This document shows positions 1 through 12,697 of a DNA stretch of 64,000 nt, piece after piece. The DNA is from Zhengitettix transpicula. Lineage: Eukaryota; Arthropoda; Insecta; Orthoptera; Tetrigidae. Below the pieces are notes generated by a model. The model saw only the letters and a list, made by a program, of their open reading frames with translations, was not told the DNA's origin and made no database searches. A program made the translations under genes and the position numbers. The stretch lies in the NCBI GenBank assembly GCA_037074705.1, contig CM073591.1, positions 81,574,532 to 81,638,531 on the forward strand, read 5' to 3'. How positions within the stretch are numbered: position 1 is the first letter of the stretch; the number at the start of each line of letters is the position of its first letter.

Positions 1-445
1 ATACTTTCTCTGTTCATTAACGTGGTGAGTATTTATGGTCCTATTCTAAGTACAAATGGCCGATAAGAGTCCATAAACGATACGGGTACACGGAAACTTC
101 TGGTATAATTATGAGACTAAATTATTGCAATAGTGTTACAGATTCGTGTAGATGAGGCACAAGAGTTTTTGGGAGACTTTCAACCAATAATAATTTATAT
201 CGTTCTTCTTGTCAGAACATCGTTAGTTGCTTCTCCTATTCACTACGGTTCTTCTTCCACATAACGGTATCTCGAAACACTTCTTTCCTTATCTCAGATC
301 TAATGTATTTTGTATTATTCGAAGTTATAAAATAGATCCATTAATAAAGCTAATTGTTGTTGAAGTTCGTCTTTGCCATAAGCATGAACAAAAGTCTTGT
401 TGTACTAGATACGGATCGATAGTAGATCTGTAGATTAATTCTCTT
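1..445. other. Unannotated AT-rich DNA
   Basis: Only a short open frame (227-433) without recognisable motifs. I see no gene or repeat structure here. Confidence 0.5.
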
Positions 446-690
446 TTATTTCTCAACATAATCTTCTTTCAGCTCTGTACACTTCGTCACGAGTTTTTCC
501 ATCTTTTTCAAGCCGATCAAAAAAGACGTTTGATCTCGTTGGACGTGAAATTTTTTTGAACGCGGCATTTCTTCATAGACATAGAATGACAAATCTGGCG
601 TACACGGTGGATGTGACAGAAGTTCCAATTTTAAATCGTCAATTTTCGCTGTTATGCAGTGCCCTGATGACAAAATGTTAATATTTTTTT
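446..690 (-). pseudogene. mariner transposase remnant, C-terminal part
   Basis: On the minus strand the reading frame shows the C-terminal signature of a mariner (D,D34D) transposase: a degraded H-x-TA block, then LLSHPPCTPDL, which matches the usual HPPYSPDL block carrying the third catalytic Asp, and finally KLVTKCTELKEDYVEK, matching the terminal W-x-KCI-x-L-x-GDYVEK. The HQDNAP block with the second Asp is unrecognisable (SSGHC in its place), so the enzyme cannot be active. A stop lies just upstream at about 689-691. The fragment continues at 1467-1880 after an inserted LINE. Family assignment is from remembered motifs; order and spacing agree well. Confidence 0.75.
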
Positions 691-1460
691 AAACATGTGT
701 TTAATGCCGCATTAACATAGAGTGTCATTAGCGACCACGTCCTTGGATTACATGGGCTAAGACATGAGATAGATAAATATGTCTATATTAAGTTGAATAT
801 GATTGCTTCTTTGACGAACTCCAGCACCTTGACGATTGTCAGGGCAGATGTTGCTAGGTCGATTAACTCGAATTTATTCAAGATGTTGGTTCTGATTGTG
901 GAGGCTCAGCACTAGAAAAGATCAAGTTATGTGTTAATTTGGTATGTACAGATTTAATTCTAGAGAGGATAACTTGGCTTCTTCTGTTTAGCTCTTTCGG
1001 GAATAGCACTTCGTTAAAGTTTTTAATGTTTCTATACACTGATGAATTTATCTTTTACTGGCTCTTCACTGTCCAGTGTTCTATGATTTTCTTATGACAA
1101 ATTTTTAAAAGATCAGCACTGTTGCTTATATGTTCACATTGACGATCGAGACATTCTGTTGTAGATTAGATTTATCCATTGTAGGGATATCCAAATCGAC
1201 TTGGTTTAGCAGGATATGTAATGACGTCCTAAATGATTGGTTGCTGTTGTTTCGGAGCGGCATTCTGTCTCATGATGGGACACCTGGACTCCAGTGTCCT
1301 CAGATCATAGCGAATTGTTGTTAAATTCATCCTGCATAATTGGGTTGACCCGATTAGAAACAACCTGAGATAGTACGGAAGGCTGCATTTTGTAATATGA
1401 CTATTCTGTTTAATAATTATGTGCTTGCTGATTGAATTATCTGAGTTCCGTTTTCAACTC
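684..1460 (-). mobile_element. RNase H-type LINE, 3' part, inserted in mariner
   Basis: The minus strand carries a degenerate C-terminal LINE segment. At about 915-1015 it reads FPKELNRRSQVILSRIK followed by VHTKLTHNLIFSS, the R-x-x-V-x-L-x-RLR-x-GHT-x-LTH motif found after the RNase H domain in R1/I/LOA/jockey-type LINEs. A GHWSPG stretch near 1280-1300 could be the end of RNase H (usually WIPGH). At 690-740 the minus strand shows the CGCTAATGAC...GTTAATGCGGC type of 3' end, then an A-run at 684-690. The same motifs in the same order occur at 49160-49965, so both belong to one family. Stops and frameshifts make it dead. The 5' limit near 1460 is approximate. Confidence 0.65.
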
Positions 1461-1466
1461 TCTATC

Positions 1467-1880
1467 TTATTTTTTTGCGGCAATACATTTGAGGATATAA
1501 ATTCTTCTCTTTATTTCTGTACCAAGTTCTTCAATGTGACGCATACTTATCTTTCGATCTTTTTGTAAATAACAGATATAGACAGTTCCGCGTGCATCCT
1601 GAAAAATAGTAATCACCTTCCAGGAAGATTTCAGCGACTTAAACCTTCTTTGGAGACGGTTCACCGACAAAATACGCTGTTTCCACTGTTGTTATGTCTC
1701 TGCAGTGCATTGGCCGACCTCTGTTTCATCAAACATTATAAAATGAATTAGCAACTCGTCGTGATTGATGCGGAAAAACGTCAAACCATCCACTAAATCG
1801 ACCACACGATTCAGATTATTTTCAATTGTCAACAAACGCTGCGTCTTTGGCCAATTTTTTTGAAAATATTTTTTTTGTAT
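1467..1880 (-). pseudogene. mariner transposase remnant, first catalytic Asp region
   Basis: Minus-strand translation gives FIMFDETEVG (first catalytic Asp codon near 1728-1730, usual motif T-G/V-DET), an eroded PET-x-QQSMxW as AET-stop-QQWKQ, and SSWKVITIFQDARGTVYICYL, which is the KVM-x-VFWD-x-G-x-x-x-x-x-x-L stretch of mariner. It ends in CIAAKK at 1470, where mariner continues into its HQDNAP block. That continuation is found at 446-690, so about 0.8 kb of LINE separates the halves. An in-frame stop lies near 1692. The N-terminal helix-turn-helix region was not found upstream. Confidence 0.7.
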
Positions 1881-2414
1881 GTATTAATATGGATTTTCGA
1901 TCACTCAAAACTATTTTGAGATTTTTTTTGATAGTTTCCTAGTCACATCCGGTAAACGATCCGAAATATTTGTTTTCATTGCTTGAGACTTTCGCAAACT
2001 ATTTAAAAAAAATAAAACCGAAAAATAGTTACGGTTGAAAATTTGAAAGACTGAACTTCTCATAGTAAATATTCTTTCAATACTACCAAGGCCACCTCCT
2101 AGAATGTTTAAATATTAATTAACCTATCCCCGTAATATTAAAGCCAAAGGTGCATTTCCGAAACAACTTTACGATGTGCTGTTGACTTTAAATTTGATCG
2201 CTGATCCGTGAGACGTTCTAAAATCCTCAGATGTTGCTGAATCCTCCCACAAGATTCAAATATGAAACTGGAGATGGTTGTACCACGGTGTTATTCAATT
2301 ACATTTATTTTTGTATGTGCAGAAATTCTTATTTCAAAGCTCAGCATGAAAGCTTGGACTAATTGGATTAATGAAAGATATAAAAAAAAATCCGAAGAAC
2401 CGGAATTCGAAGAT

Positions 2415-2438
2415 CCTGGGTTCGATCCCCGGTTCTAT
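2415..2438 (+). other. tRNA T-arm/B-box-like fragment
   Basis: CTGGGTTCGATCCCCGG can fold into a 5-bp stem with a 7-nt TTCGATC loop, like a tRNA T-arm, and overlaps a pol III B box (GGTTCGANTCC). I find no matching acceptor, D or anticodon arms in the 60 bases upstream, so it is not a tRNA gene. It may be a scrap of a tRNA-derived SINE or chance. Confidence 0.3.
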
Positions 2439-3080
2439 CTTATTTCCTTAATTCAATTACATATTTGTGACAATTATTATTCATGCTTTAGTTAGTAATG
2501 GTCTCCTAAGTAACAAACTTCATTTTTTTCACCAACTCGGAAAGAAAATATATTTATTCGAAATCTCGGCAAATATAGAAAACCACTTTACCCGTAATCA
2601 ATAGTTCATGTGCCTTGAATCTATTAACTTTCACCACAACCACTGAAATGGGTCTAGAAAATTTCAAGTATATTTTAAAAATATTTGCTTTGTAGAAACT
2701 CATACCATTTCTCCAAATTTAAACTTGTTATATCTACCAAAGTCACTAAAACTGAAGCGAAATATACAATGTAAGGTAAAATACATACGTTTTACCAAGA
2801 ACAGCTTCAAAACAGATAATAAGTCAGATAGATGACATGAACTCGGTTTGCAGATGATATTTGTAAAATGTATACGAGGAAGGACTGTAGAGGCCTGTAA
2901 AACCCAAATTGAGAAGAGAAGGGGAGCTAACAAAAGTTGCTGAAAGTTAATGAAGAGAAAAAAATAATTGATGAAAACTGATTGGAAAAATATTGGCAGA
3001 AATCCTTTGAATATTCCGATAGGAAGAAAGTGAAGAAGCGGATAGTGTAAACACTGTGATGGAGGCAGCGGTTACAGTAA

Positions 3081-3105
3081 TATATTTATATATATATATA
3101 TATAA
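3081..3105. repeat. (TA)n microsatellite
   Basis: About 25 bases of almost pure TA dinucleotide repeat, with one interruption near the start. Confidence 0.9.
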
Positions 3106-4152
3106 GTAATAACTTAAGGATGTTTGATGGAGTAGTTATTTTGATATCAAGGTAAAACAGATGGAGATGAAGAAACTAGTAACGTGGCTAATGACTTTTA
3201 AAACGGTACAATGTAAAGAAGTAAATGTATCAGGTTTATCAGAAAACGAAGGTTTACCATAAATAAAGTATTATGTCGTAGTTTTGGGAATTCATTGAGG
3301 TTTCATAACCAGCTGATTTATAAGTCTTCTGGTCTCTCTAAACGCAATAAAAGTAATATACAATTGTCAGAAATATTCTCTCATTCTTAAAACGTACGTT
3401 TCAAATAGGTGAACGACACGCGCCTTATACCGTGTTACAAATACAAGCTCATAATACTGTAATTTTCTTGTCAAAGTGTAATCCCACGAATATTTCACAC
3501 GGTAGTAAATTATTTTCCTCAGATAATAATTGAGTTGTCCAGATTTTGGATTGGTTCCAATTCTTTACGGCAAAGCTAAAATAAATTTAAGACGATAAGA
3601 ACTAGGAGAGCTGTTCTTTATATTGGAAGACTATCTTCCTAATCAATTATAACTGTTAATGACGTTTCGCGAAGAATGGTCCAGAAGCCATTGTTCCCAG
3701 AATATGCTTTGGCAGGGAATCCTTGCCGCACAGCTCGTTGACTCGTCCAGCTGATTCTAAATGTGAAACAGATAGTAAAAATAAAGGTAGTAAAACCACG
3801 AAGAGCGGTCACGTGAACACTCGGTGATCAGTGGCGGCCTTGGAAACTGGTTACATAGGATTCTCATAGAAAATGCAATGCATTATTATAAGAAACGCGT
3901 AATGGAATCGTGGGTGCAAGTCTGTCAGCGGAAGTGACATAATAGCTATAATCCCGCAATTTACATACAGTGCTTCAAACTGAATTTATGATCATTATAA
4001 ATTCTCGTTTTGAGCTCGCGTGGGATCCGTGATCCGTTTCTTTCAATATTTACTTACTGTGATCTTACTTAGGTGAAAGTACTGTTTTTTGAACAAATGT
4101 CATTTTCGTTAACGTCATAATTGTATAATAAAATAAAAAACAATGGGAAACT

Positions 4153-4640
4153 CGAAAAACATGTCTAGATGAAGACAAAGTCCTGTAGACCCTTTGTTCT
4201 CGCTTTTTATGCCTTGTCCCCCCTCCCCTCCTTTACCCACGTGGTCTAGACAATTAAGTTGTTTTTTACCAATATTTTACGTTTTATCTGAGGGTTTATA
4301 AAGGTTAATTTGCAAGTTAACTCCAAGATGAAAACCAACAAAGTCTCATGCACTCTAACATAAGCTCTGACTTTCATCAATCCGAATCTTCACATACCTA
4401 AGTTGAATAATAATCTCAATTAGTCTCGCAATAAAGCAAAAGCCGTTGGTATTTCAGGTATAGATTTTATAGAAAATTAAACTTATTTACTATGGTTCCC
4501 AAAAAGGAATTAAATTAAATAACTTGCTAAACACTAAAACATGTCCCATATGAAGAAAAATCCCCGCGTACGTTTTTTTCCTGTTTTTATACTTCGTTCC
4601 CAAACCTGGTAAACGTCATCGCCTTGCCCACGTGGTCGGC
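4153..4640. repeat. Degenerate direct repeat pair
   Basis: Segments at about 4153-4250 and 4538-4640 share ACATGTC...ATGAAGA..., then a C/T-rich stretch and CCCACGTGGTC at the end. They look like two old copies of one roughly 100-bp sequence of unknown nature. Identity is low and the limits are uncertain. Confidence 0.35.
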
Positions 4641-6947
4641 ACGGCTTTGGTTACTAAAGCCAATCATTCCTTTGAAATTTCTGAAGGATTTGTGATCGTA
4701 GGAACTTTTTTTTAAAGCCAGTTTTGTTTTTTATGAAGAAACTACTCGATCGTTTCGCACATTAGCCACCTCGTTTGTCCGTTGTACGTTATTGCCCTCA
4801 CATAATGCAGGTCGAGCAATTCAGGACCTTTAACTTTTCTATAACAATTATAATAGCAAGAACATATTTTGTAACTTCAATAAACATTGAATGTCAGATT
4901 CGCCTGGCTTTGTTCACTGTCCATCATCATGAAGGCCATTTAGCCACACGTTAAGGTAATACATTATTTGCTCTTTAAATTCGTACCTGCATGCAGTGTC
5001 TGTTTTCAAAAGGAAGACTGGCTGCGTTAAAGTAATTCATAATATGTGTTTTTAGAGACTTTGTGTACGTTTAATCTTATTACTATATATGACGTTAATT
5101 TCTGCTGAGCTTTCCTACATTCCCGTTAAGGTGATACTTATAGTCCATTAATAATATTTAAACACACATATTTAATTACGAAAATCAGTATTATTTTTAA
5201 ATTACATTCATTTCCTGAATGGCCTATATACTTAATACCCCACAATTTTGAATTATTTATGAAGAAGACATTTATATACGTTATTATTTAACTTATAAAA
5301 TTTATAGGTTTATATATCAATACTTACTAAAGAATATAACGCTTTCATTGTTAATAACATTCTACAAATGAAGCCTTTCTACTCTCATTAGTATATTTCA
5401 GAAGTTTTATTATTACGTTTCAAGGCCTATAACCTAATCGGAAAGCGGACAAATCTATTATTTTATCGCTATTACATGCAGCCAATTTTGTTATGTCTGA
5501 AGCGAGGCAGCTGCGCATAGCGAAAATATATTACTGGTAATGTGATGCAGTTTAAACAGACTCAATATAACAACGCACATTGCGCACAACGTAAAAAGTC
5601 TCTCGCTATTACGAGATTAATGCAAGCTCAACCAAATTACGAATTGGAACCATATTCGAGCTTTCCGGGTACGGCATTAAAAATTACACAATAAAGTTAA
5701 GTAGAAACGGCGAAATAGATCAGTTCCTTCGTACACGAATAAATTCTAAATTAAATGGTTTTAACACAATTTTAAACAGCCATAACGCCGTGAAAATATA
5801 CATAAAATTTCTTCCTTCTTCCGTAACATGTTTTCTCAATGTATCAATGATGAAAACGACTATTTTGCGGAAAACATGGTAGAATCAAACACCTAGCCTT
5901 CTATCTTGAACCCTCTTGACATTGTTTGTTTACTCAACTCTATTTTGAGTGACTTACTCATTAACAGATCTGACAGAAATATCGAAATAAGTACAAACTC
6001 TTCTTTCATATTATATTATAACATCCTAAAATCAACCATTTTATTTCAAATTTACGAATACTTTTGATAATTTTTTAATTATATAATCCCATATTATTTA
6101 TCGTTGAAAAATAAGTAGACAGATTTTTTCAAACCATTTATTTTAATCTAGAAAAAAGCTTTCGGCGTTTGCCATCATCAGTTTCATATTCCAAAGCATT
6201 ATTTGTACATAATTCCTAAAACGTCATTATGATTTCTTCAATCAGTAATTCGGAAAATGATTAATATTAAATACTTTCTAAAACATTTTTAACATTTAAA
6301 TAAATGGTTTAAATAAATTTACCTCGTTATTTATTAATTTGACTGATATAAAATATGAAGGTATTTTAGAATGTGAAAATGATCAAATACAGACAAATTT
6401 ATAACTAATTCCAGAAACTTTATATTTACGACGTTCCTTCAAGCCAACCTGCAGACCTTCTCAAGTACAACCTCCAATAAAAATGGGTACTGACGAGCGA
6501 GATGATAACATTTATATAAAGCCAAATATATTAATCACAAAGTAAATGGCCATAGATCTCACAGATCCTACTTAAAGTATTTCTATCACTTTTTAAATCT
6601 AAGTAAAACTTATAAAGTCTGTTTCAGAGATGATTCTAGTATGGTTGATTTCATCGTCAAGTATTCGTATATTATTCCAAAGAAAACTGTGATCGTGGAA
6701 ACTATGTTCAGTTAAAACTGAATGTTTGTCAACTGAAAGCATACTGAGTTACAATGGGAACATTCTATTTTGTTAACTTCTGTATGGGCGCCTGGTGATT
6801 TCAAAGAATCTCTATATTTTTTTTAGGTTTAACCTGAGGTCTTCCGATTGGCAGAAAAAACGTCGTTTACACATCTCAATTGCTAATTTTATATTACACG
6901 TTGCTAAATTCCACAGCAAGTTTTTTCGTTGGTAGTAAATCTTTTAT

Positions 6948-6967
6948 TATATATATATATATATATA
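6948..6967. repeat. (TA)n microsatellite
   Basis: A run of about ten TA dinucleotides. Confidence 0.85.
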
Positions 6968-7159
6968 AGCTCCCTTCTATATCAATAAATAACCTTATAA
7001 GGGATAACAAGAAATAATCGTCCAACACTTAATTTACCTCAATTATTTTCCCACTTATGCTCGGGAAGATAAAACATATTTTACAATCAGACAAAAAAAT
7101 GCAGCAGATGTCTTGCTAAAATAATTCTTAGTCTATGTATACTACATTGAAGATCGTTT

Positions 7160-7390
7160 TTAACGAGTAATGTTTTCGTAATCAGGAATATTTTTCGCGT
7201 GTTCCGGATGGTAAACCGCTGTGCTTGACATTAAAGAGATCGTAATGGGATGGCGTTTAATTTCGTATCGTGGCTTGAGTGGGCCGTGGCGCTGGTCCAG
7301 CAGCCGGATGCTGTCGTCCGTGACCCGTGCGGCCCACGTGGCGTTGAGCCTCTTCCTGGGCGACGGGATGTCCCCCGCTGGCCTCCTCAA
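7160..7390 (-). CDS. Possible host-gene exon in a GC-rich pocket
   Basis: A GC- and CpG-rich island of about 300 bases stands out from very AT-rich surroundings. The minus strand is open for 76 codons with a balanced, protein-like composition (for example VTDDSIRLLDQ, then PLKPRYEIKRHPITISLMS, ending PDYENITR before a stop). A possible splice acceptor (CTTTTGAG preceded by pyrimidines) lies just upstream on that strand. If real, it would be a 3'-terminal coding exon. The plus strand is also open (7221-7514), so openness alone proves little. I recognise no domain. It could equally be a decayed GC-rich transposon. Confidence 0.22.
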   Translation of the reverse strand: MRRPAGDIPSPRKRLNATWAARVTDDSIRLLDQRHGPLKPRYEIKRHPITISLMSSTAVYHPEHAKNIPDYENITR

Positions 7391-8829
7391 AAGAGTTTAT
7401 TTCTGGAATCACGCTCGTCCTGCACGAGCACTTCTTACTGGAACACTGAGTGAGCGCCTGTCTGCATCGTGTCTCCATTGGACAACTAACACGACGACAG
7501 ACTTTGTATTTTAAGTTTCAAGTTAAGTTTTAACGCGTCATATTCTAAAATTAGTAAATAATTTTTTCTCTTGATTTCATTTTCTCTTTCGTTTTGGCAG
7601 TCATATTAAAAGCGTAAGGTTTGTCGGGAGACCCGTGGATAATTAATGCTCGTTAATCTTATTGGAGCAGTCTGTAATCGTCCGCAATTACCGGTGCAGG
7701 CTGCGTTTCAGTAAATTGAAACTCTTTATCCCAATCGCGTCGTATCTTATGCAGGTATTCTAGGGCTCTTCAGCATAATTTTATCACAGAGAGACTTAAG
7801 GTTACTGAATAAGTCTCTACATCCCATTCCTCCATCTTTCACCAGGTACCTTGCTAATAACAGGGCTCATTACCCTAAGGACATCGAATTTTCTATTTCA
7901 AAAACATTTTAATCCTACTGACTTCCATTATTTTTTTCTGTATATGCTTTGATAGTGTAATTATTAACTCCTAATGGCTCATTATATTCCTACCGGCTGA
8001 TTTTAATTTATATAGTTGAAACCAAATCGCACTGTCTAATTTAACTGAAGTACAACGAATAAAGATATCTACTATGTAAAGGTTCATTCTTCATAGTTTT
8101 ATAAAACAATAAATAATTTTGCTCTTCAATTTGAAATGTATTCAATTTCTTCCCTGAAGGTTTGCAATAATTAGGTAAAATTCTGAAGTGCTATCTAATG
8201 CACAGGCTTTATCAATATTCATTTAAAAAAAAATTAGGGACTAGTTTCCATAAAAATAGAATAATGGTCATATTAATGTCAGATTCAGCTATGTCAAATA
8301 CATTGTAGTTAAATTCTGAAGTATAGTTACATGAAAATTTCCTGTAGAGATGTAAAATATTATTTGATCATGAAATTAGGCGGATAATCTATGCTACGGA
8401 AATCACGTTTGTATTGAAGTACTTCAATAAAAGCACTGGCTTTGAAACGTTTTTTCAAGTACTGCGGGGAAAATGGTGCACCAAAAAAATATATTATTGC
8501 ATTGGGCTTTAAAAGCTCTGTAGTTCCCATTTTTTGAACAAATGGCACTAATAATAATTTACCAATAAATTTAATAGTATACTTCAATATGAAAATAAAA
8601 TTATTTCATAAAATTAATGATTCTTAAAAACACAAACAATTGTGTTTTACTTTCTGGTCATTTCTCCAAACGTCAAATGGGTTGCAATCCTGTTTGTCCT
8701 TAATAGTTTGTATTGATTCAAAACGCAGTTTTAAATTTTATATGTATTCACTGTGAGCCATTGTTATCTTTGGTTTACCTCGACAGCTGGAGCCAATTGT
8801 CGTTTGTAGAGCAACGAAGCAACATTATT

Positions 8830-8955
8830 TTGACTGAGGGAGTCGCATATATTATTTTAATGAACTGTCGTATGGACAGCAAAGAAGAAACGTGAAGTGA
8901 CTGAATGAGTCTCATATGTACTTTAATGAATTTAATTGACGTTCGGGCAGCAAGC
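8830..8955. repeat. Two-copy local tandem duplication
   Basis: GACTGAGGGAGTCGCATAT...GTCGTATGGACAGCAA (8830-8884) is repeated in diverged form as GACTGAATGAGTCTCATAT...GACGTTCGGGCAGCAA (8899-8955). The period is about 70 bases. Confidence 0.5.
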
Positions 8956-9811
8956 ACGCAGCCTGTCTTGATTGACGGAGACGTTTAAGTATATTTATAC
9001 GATTCAGTTTAAATAATAGTTAGGCTGAGTTTCTGCATACGTTTCATTCTTGTATTAAATTGTTATTTTGTTATAGATTTGGAAGTTCGGCAGCCTGTTT
9101 TGCAGACAACTGGATTAATCAGCTTGTAGTTGTTTGCCATTTTTGCGCGCCATCAGAGATCGGAAACGACAGTTTTCTCCACCATTACAGAAATACTTAC
9201 ATTTATGTAATTATAAATTCAGTAAAAAATACTGCGGAAATATCTTTTTATTGCTTATATGGTAATAATCATTTTTGTTTTCACCGAAAGACACACAAAT
9301 TGACCCTGAGAGACAATTTTTTTGTGTGTTATAAAATATCATTGTTTATATTCTTTGCCGCTTTATATAATTTCATTTTAATAAACATCTCAGTGAATTA
9401 GTAAAGAAAAACAGTGATCATTACAAGCTCTTATTGAAAATAAATTATTTTTGGCTCGAATGTTAATTTAACCATTTAATTCACAAATGTGGCTCTACGT
9501 AACTGATTAACATAAAATCTTCAGAATAAAAGTACAAAATCTAAAGCTGATATAAGTAGCAAGTTCTCGAATTTAATTTATGTTTAAAATATTTTCCATC
9601 CATTCTGAGATACGGTTTTCACGAATTTCAAAATCCTTCATTTCTTCAAAGTATATATGACGCTTAGTGTCACGCTCACTAATTCTCTAAAAACGATCAA
9701 GAATATCATGAATGATGAAAATTGGTACTCAGATAAAAAATACCTAACCAAGAAGTCAATAGTATTTCACGTAAGATTACAATGTCAGTATTTTATATCA
9801 AAACTAGTAAA

Positions 9812-9843
9812 TTAATAATAATAATAATAAATAATAATAATTT
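9812..9843. repeat. (AAT)n microsatellite
   Basis: Consecutive TAA/AAT triplets with one interrupting A. Confidence 0.85.
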
Positions 9844-10910
9844 GTACAGATAAATAACGGACGGTTACGTGACGAAAACTCATTCGCTGATAGTTTTCGA
9901 AGCGCATTCAAGACAATGTTCAGAGACTGTTAAGCTAAACGAGAATTAATTACTAAAAAAAAGTAACACTAATTACATGTTTCAAAATTTGTCCGATTAT
10001 TATCGATTCATTGTAACGGATACTGAGATGTACGTGTTGAAATTAGTCACGTGATTGTATTTCCCGAGTGAGAAATCCACAAATATGTCGCAGATGTATA
10101 GAAATATCTTACACTTTCCGTTATTGAAAAATTTCTACTTCCTACAGAACGAATTCCTACGATACAGTACATATGAATGAAATATACTTCGTAATTATCA
10201 ATTATCTATGGATTTATACAAGTACCATGCACTCCGCCTCCCTGACACTATCGGGTCCTGACCAAACCGAGATTTCTTTGCTCGCTTCTTCCTTCCTCAA
10301 TAAATTTTGGTAACATCTATCGGCTGAAAGTGAAACTGCATGATGACCACAGTAAATTTGAAGGTCTCTCTTCACAACAGTTCTGAATGAATATTGATAA
10401 AATATAAAGGTATCTTATTACATATTTATAAATGGAAACAGGGTGGTTCAAATCACATAAATATATAATGAAAAATCAACCCTATATAAATCGAGAAATG
10501 TAATCGTAGTAGTAAAATATAATGCGTTATAGTGATAAATTATTTTTCGTATATATATTACAGCAAGGTTTGAATCGAAGGGCGTCTTTATAGTTAAAAT
10601 ATATTTTAAGACTTTACTTTTCATTATGTAATTTTCTGGGTAAAGGTTGGCCCCTTTTGCTTTAAAGTTTGTCAACTGTTTGAGACTAGACGTTTTATTA
10701 AAGCTTCGTATCACTTGCATAACCGTGTCCTAGATTCATAAATTAGTGTCTTTACCGTTAACAATAACCATCATTTCTGTATTACGAAATTCCATACATT
10801 TTAGAACATAATGTTCAACCCAATTTTTTATTATTGAGTAAGGTATTAGTTGAAACTTTGCAAATAAATAATTACGTAGCTAACAATCAAACTCCATTAT
10901 ACGATGTCTC

Positions 10911-10965
10911 ATCACCTGACGAAAGCTGCAAAGACTGTAGTAAGGTAGTGTAATATTTATTTTGT
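10911..10965 (+). repeat. Penelope-like palindromic family, single arm
   Basis: ATCACCTGACGAAAGCTGCA followed by a degraded GTAGTGTAATATTTATTTTG tail matches the right arm of the palindromic repeats at 27374-27428 and 55655-55702. Decayed copy of the dispersed family described there. Confidence 0.4.
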
Positions 10966-12697
10966 CACTTATACAATTGACAAAATATTATTGACTATAA
11001 TATTACCTATTTGTTGTTACTTTTTCGATTTACAGACGAATATTGACTTGATAAAAACAAAATCTTAGCTGACAAGGTATTTATTTTGTTTTTTCCAGTC
11101 ACAAAAATTATTTAATCATAATTATTTTCGCTGTCATGACAACTTAAAGTTTCTTTTTGCACAATTACATTGCTACATACTTTGTTGAGATACCACAAAC
11201 TATTATTCCGTGGTTATTGGCTGATATCGAACAGTTATCCAGGTGTGGAAAGTAGAAAAGTGGTTTGCTGCAGCTACTCCATAAATTACATAAAATAATA
11301 TGTAATACGTAAATAAGCACAAAACAAGACTTTGATGGAACCCTGAATTTGTTTCAGAATTTGTTTACAAATAATTCTTATAATTGTAAATTATATTCTT
11401 TATATTACAAGACGTGTGGCGCACACACATACATATCATTGTTTTGTCAAAAATAAACTAGAAAGAAGTGGCGGCTTGTGAGTTTTTGAAGTTATGTGAG
11501 ACGTCAGCCCGACCAACCATTTTCACGAGGATAACTATGTAAAATAATAATAGTATAACAGCGATTGCGATACCAATACTCCAACCCGCTTCCGTAACAC
11601 ACTAAATTTCTAATTCCGTCTACAAACTTCAAATAGAGTCTAAATTTTTAAAGATGAATAATTTAGCACGTATTTTATAACACGAAAGTGGTTTTCCTTC
11701 GAAATTATTTTTAAAATATTAATTTTTGGAACAAGTCATGCGTGATGGCAATATTGATGCCGTAGATATTCCCAAGTCTCCGAAACACCGCCCCTTCAAT
11801 GTTGCTTTTTCTTTAAAATAACTTTTGATTATGTTTTAATAAAAAGAATTTACAATCCCAGTCATTGTAAATAGCTGACCTCCAACTGTATAAAATGAAA
11901 AACATTCAAAACTAACAACAATTACAGTAAAGAAGACCTATTGTGAATGAACGAAGAACGTAGAACAGTCTGTCCCTGTGCCGTCTACTACGAACCGAAT
12001 AATGTGACATCGGTACATGAAACGTCTAATTTGAATTGCGTATCTAACACTCGAGTTTCAATTATTCTCCGAGGATCTTCTATCGATCACACAATCGCCC
12101 ACCAAATCACCAAAGCAACTCTTAGTAATTTTAATTTTTAATATTAGTAGCCTCTATGAATTAGGTTAAATTATGCTCAAATTTTCTAATTTATTTCATT
12201 GTAAGTTTCTAATAAGCAATAAAAATTAATATTATTTTCTTCACTCAGGCTGTCAATGTCTGGTAAAAAAACATTCGTTTAGTACAAGAGACAGACAATT
12301 ATCTGTATTTTTTGTTTTAAAAACCAAGTTGTGAATACAAACAATAAATGGTCAACAGCTTCACGACGATATTGACGAAATAGAAAATATTTGTAACGAG
12401 TTGAATAAAAAGAAGTTCACACGTGCTCAACCACCATAGCATTGAACTCTCAACTGCTTGCACACAATTTATTAAAATAAATACATCATTGTCGAGTCCC
12501 ACGGGAAGACACGGTGCTTGTACTGGCTCGAGTAAGACGACCCACCTGGAGTTCGTTGTAAAATAAATTTGCTAGCAAGATTATGCAGGACTGATCACCC
12601 TCAAGCACCGTTCTCCAACTTTGCTACAGCAAGCTTCATTATCTAAAGCCAGAAGATAGGATATGCTGGCAGAGCTATCCTTGATAGATGGCTTTTT
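10966..12697. other. Gene-free AT-rich stretch
   Basis: No recognisable gene or repeat. Short open frames at 11947 and 12317 carry no motif. Confidence 0.5.

Larger units (their letters stand above)
1881..7159. other. Long gene-free AT-rich stretch
   Basis: Many short open frames occur but none carries a motif I recognise or a codon pattern suggesting an exon. It contains the tRNA-like scrap at 2415-2438, TA microsatellites at 3081 and 6948, and a degenerate direct repeat at 4153/4538. Nothing else was supported. Confidence 0.5.
7515..10910. other. Gene-free AT-rich stretch
   Basis: Nothing recognisable apart from the local duplication near 8830 and the AAT microsatellite at 9812. The open frame at 9060-9401 (113 codons) is rich in Phe, Ile and Asn, as expected of AT-rich noncoding DNA. 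Confidence 0.5.

Noticed and set aside
2262..2495. Possible tRNA gene around the GGTTCGATCCCC motif
   Set aside because: Only the T-arm can be drawn; no acceptor, D or anticodon arm at the right spacing.
9060..9401. 113-codon frame on the plus strand
   Set aside because: Phe/Ile/Asn/Tyr-rich composition is what AT-rich noncoding DNA gives; no motif, no supporting splice pattern.
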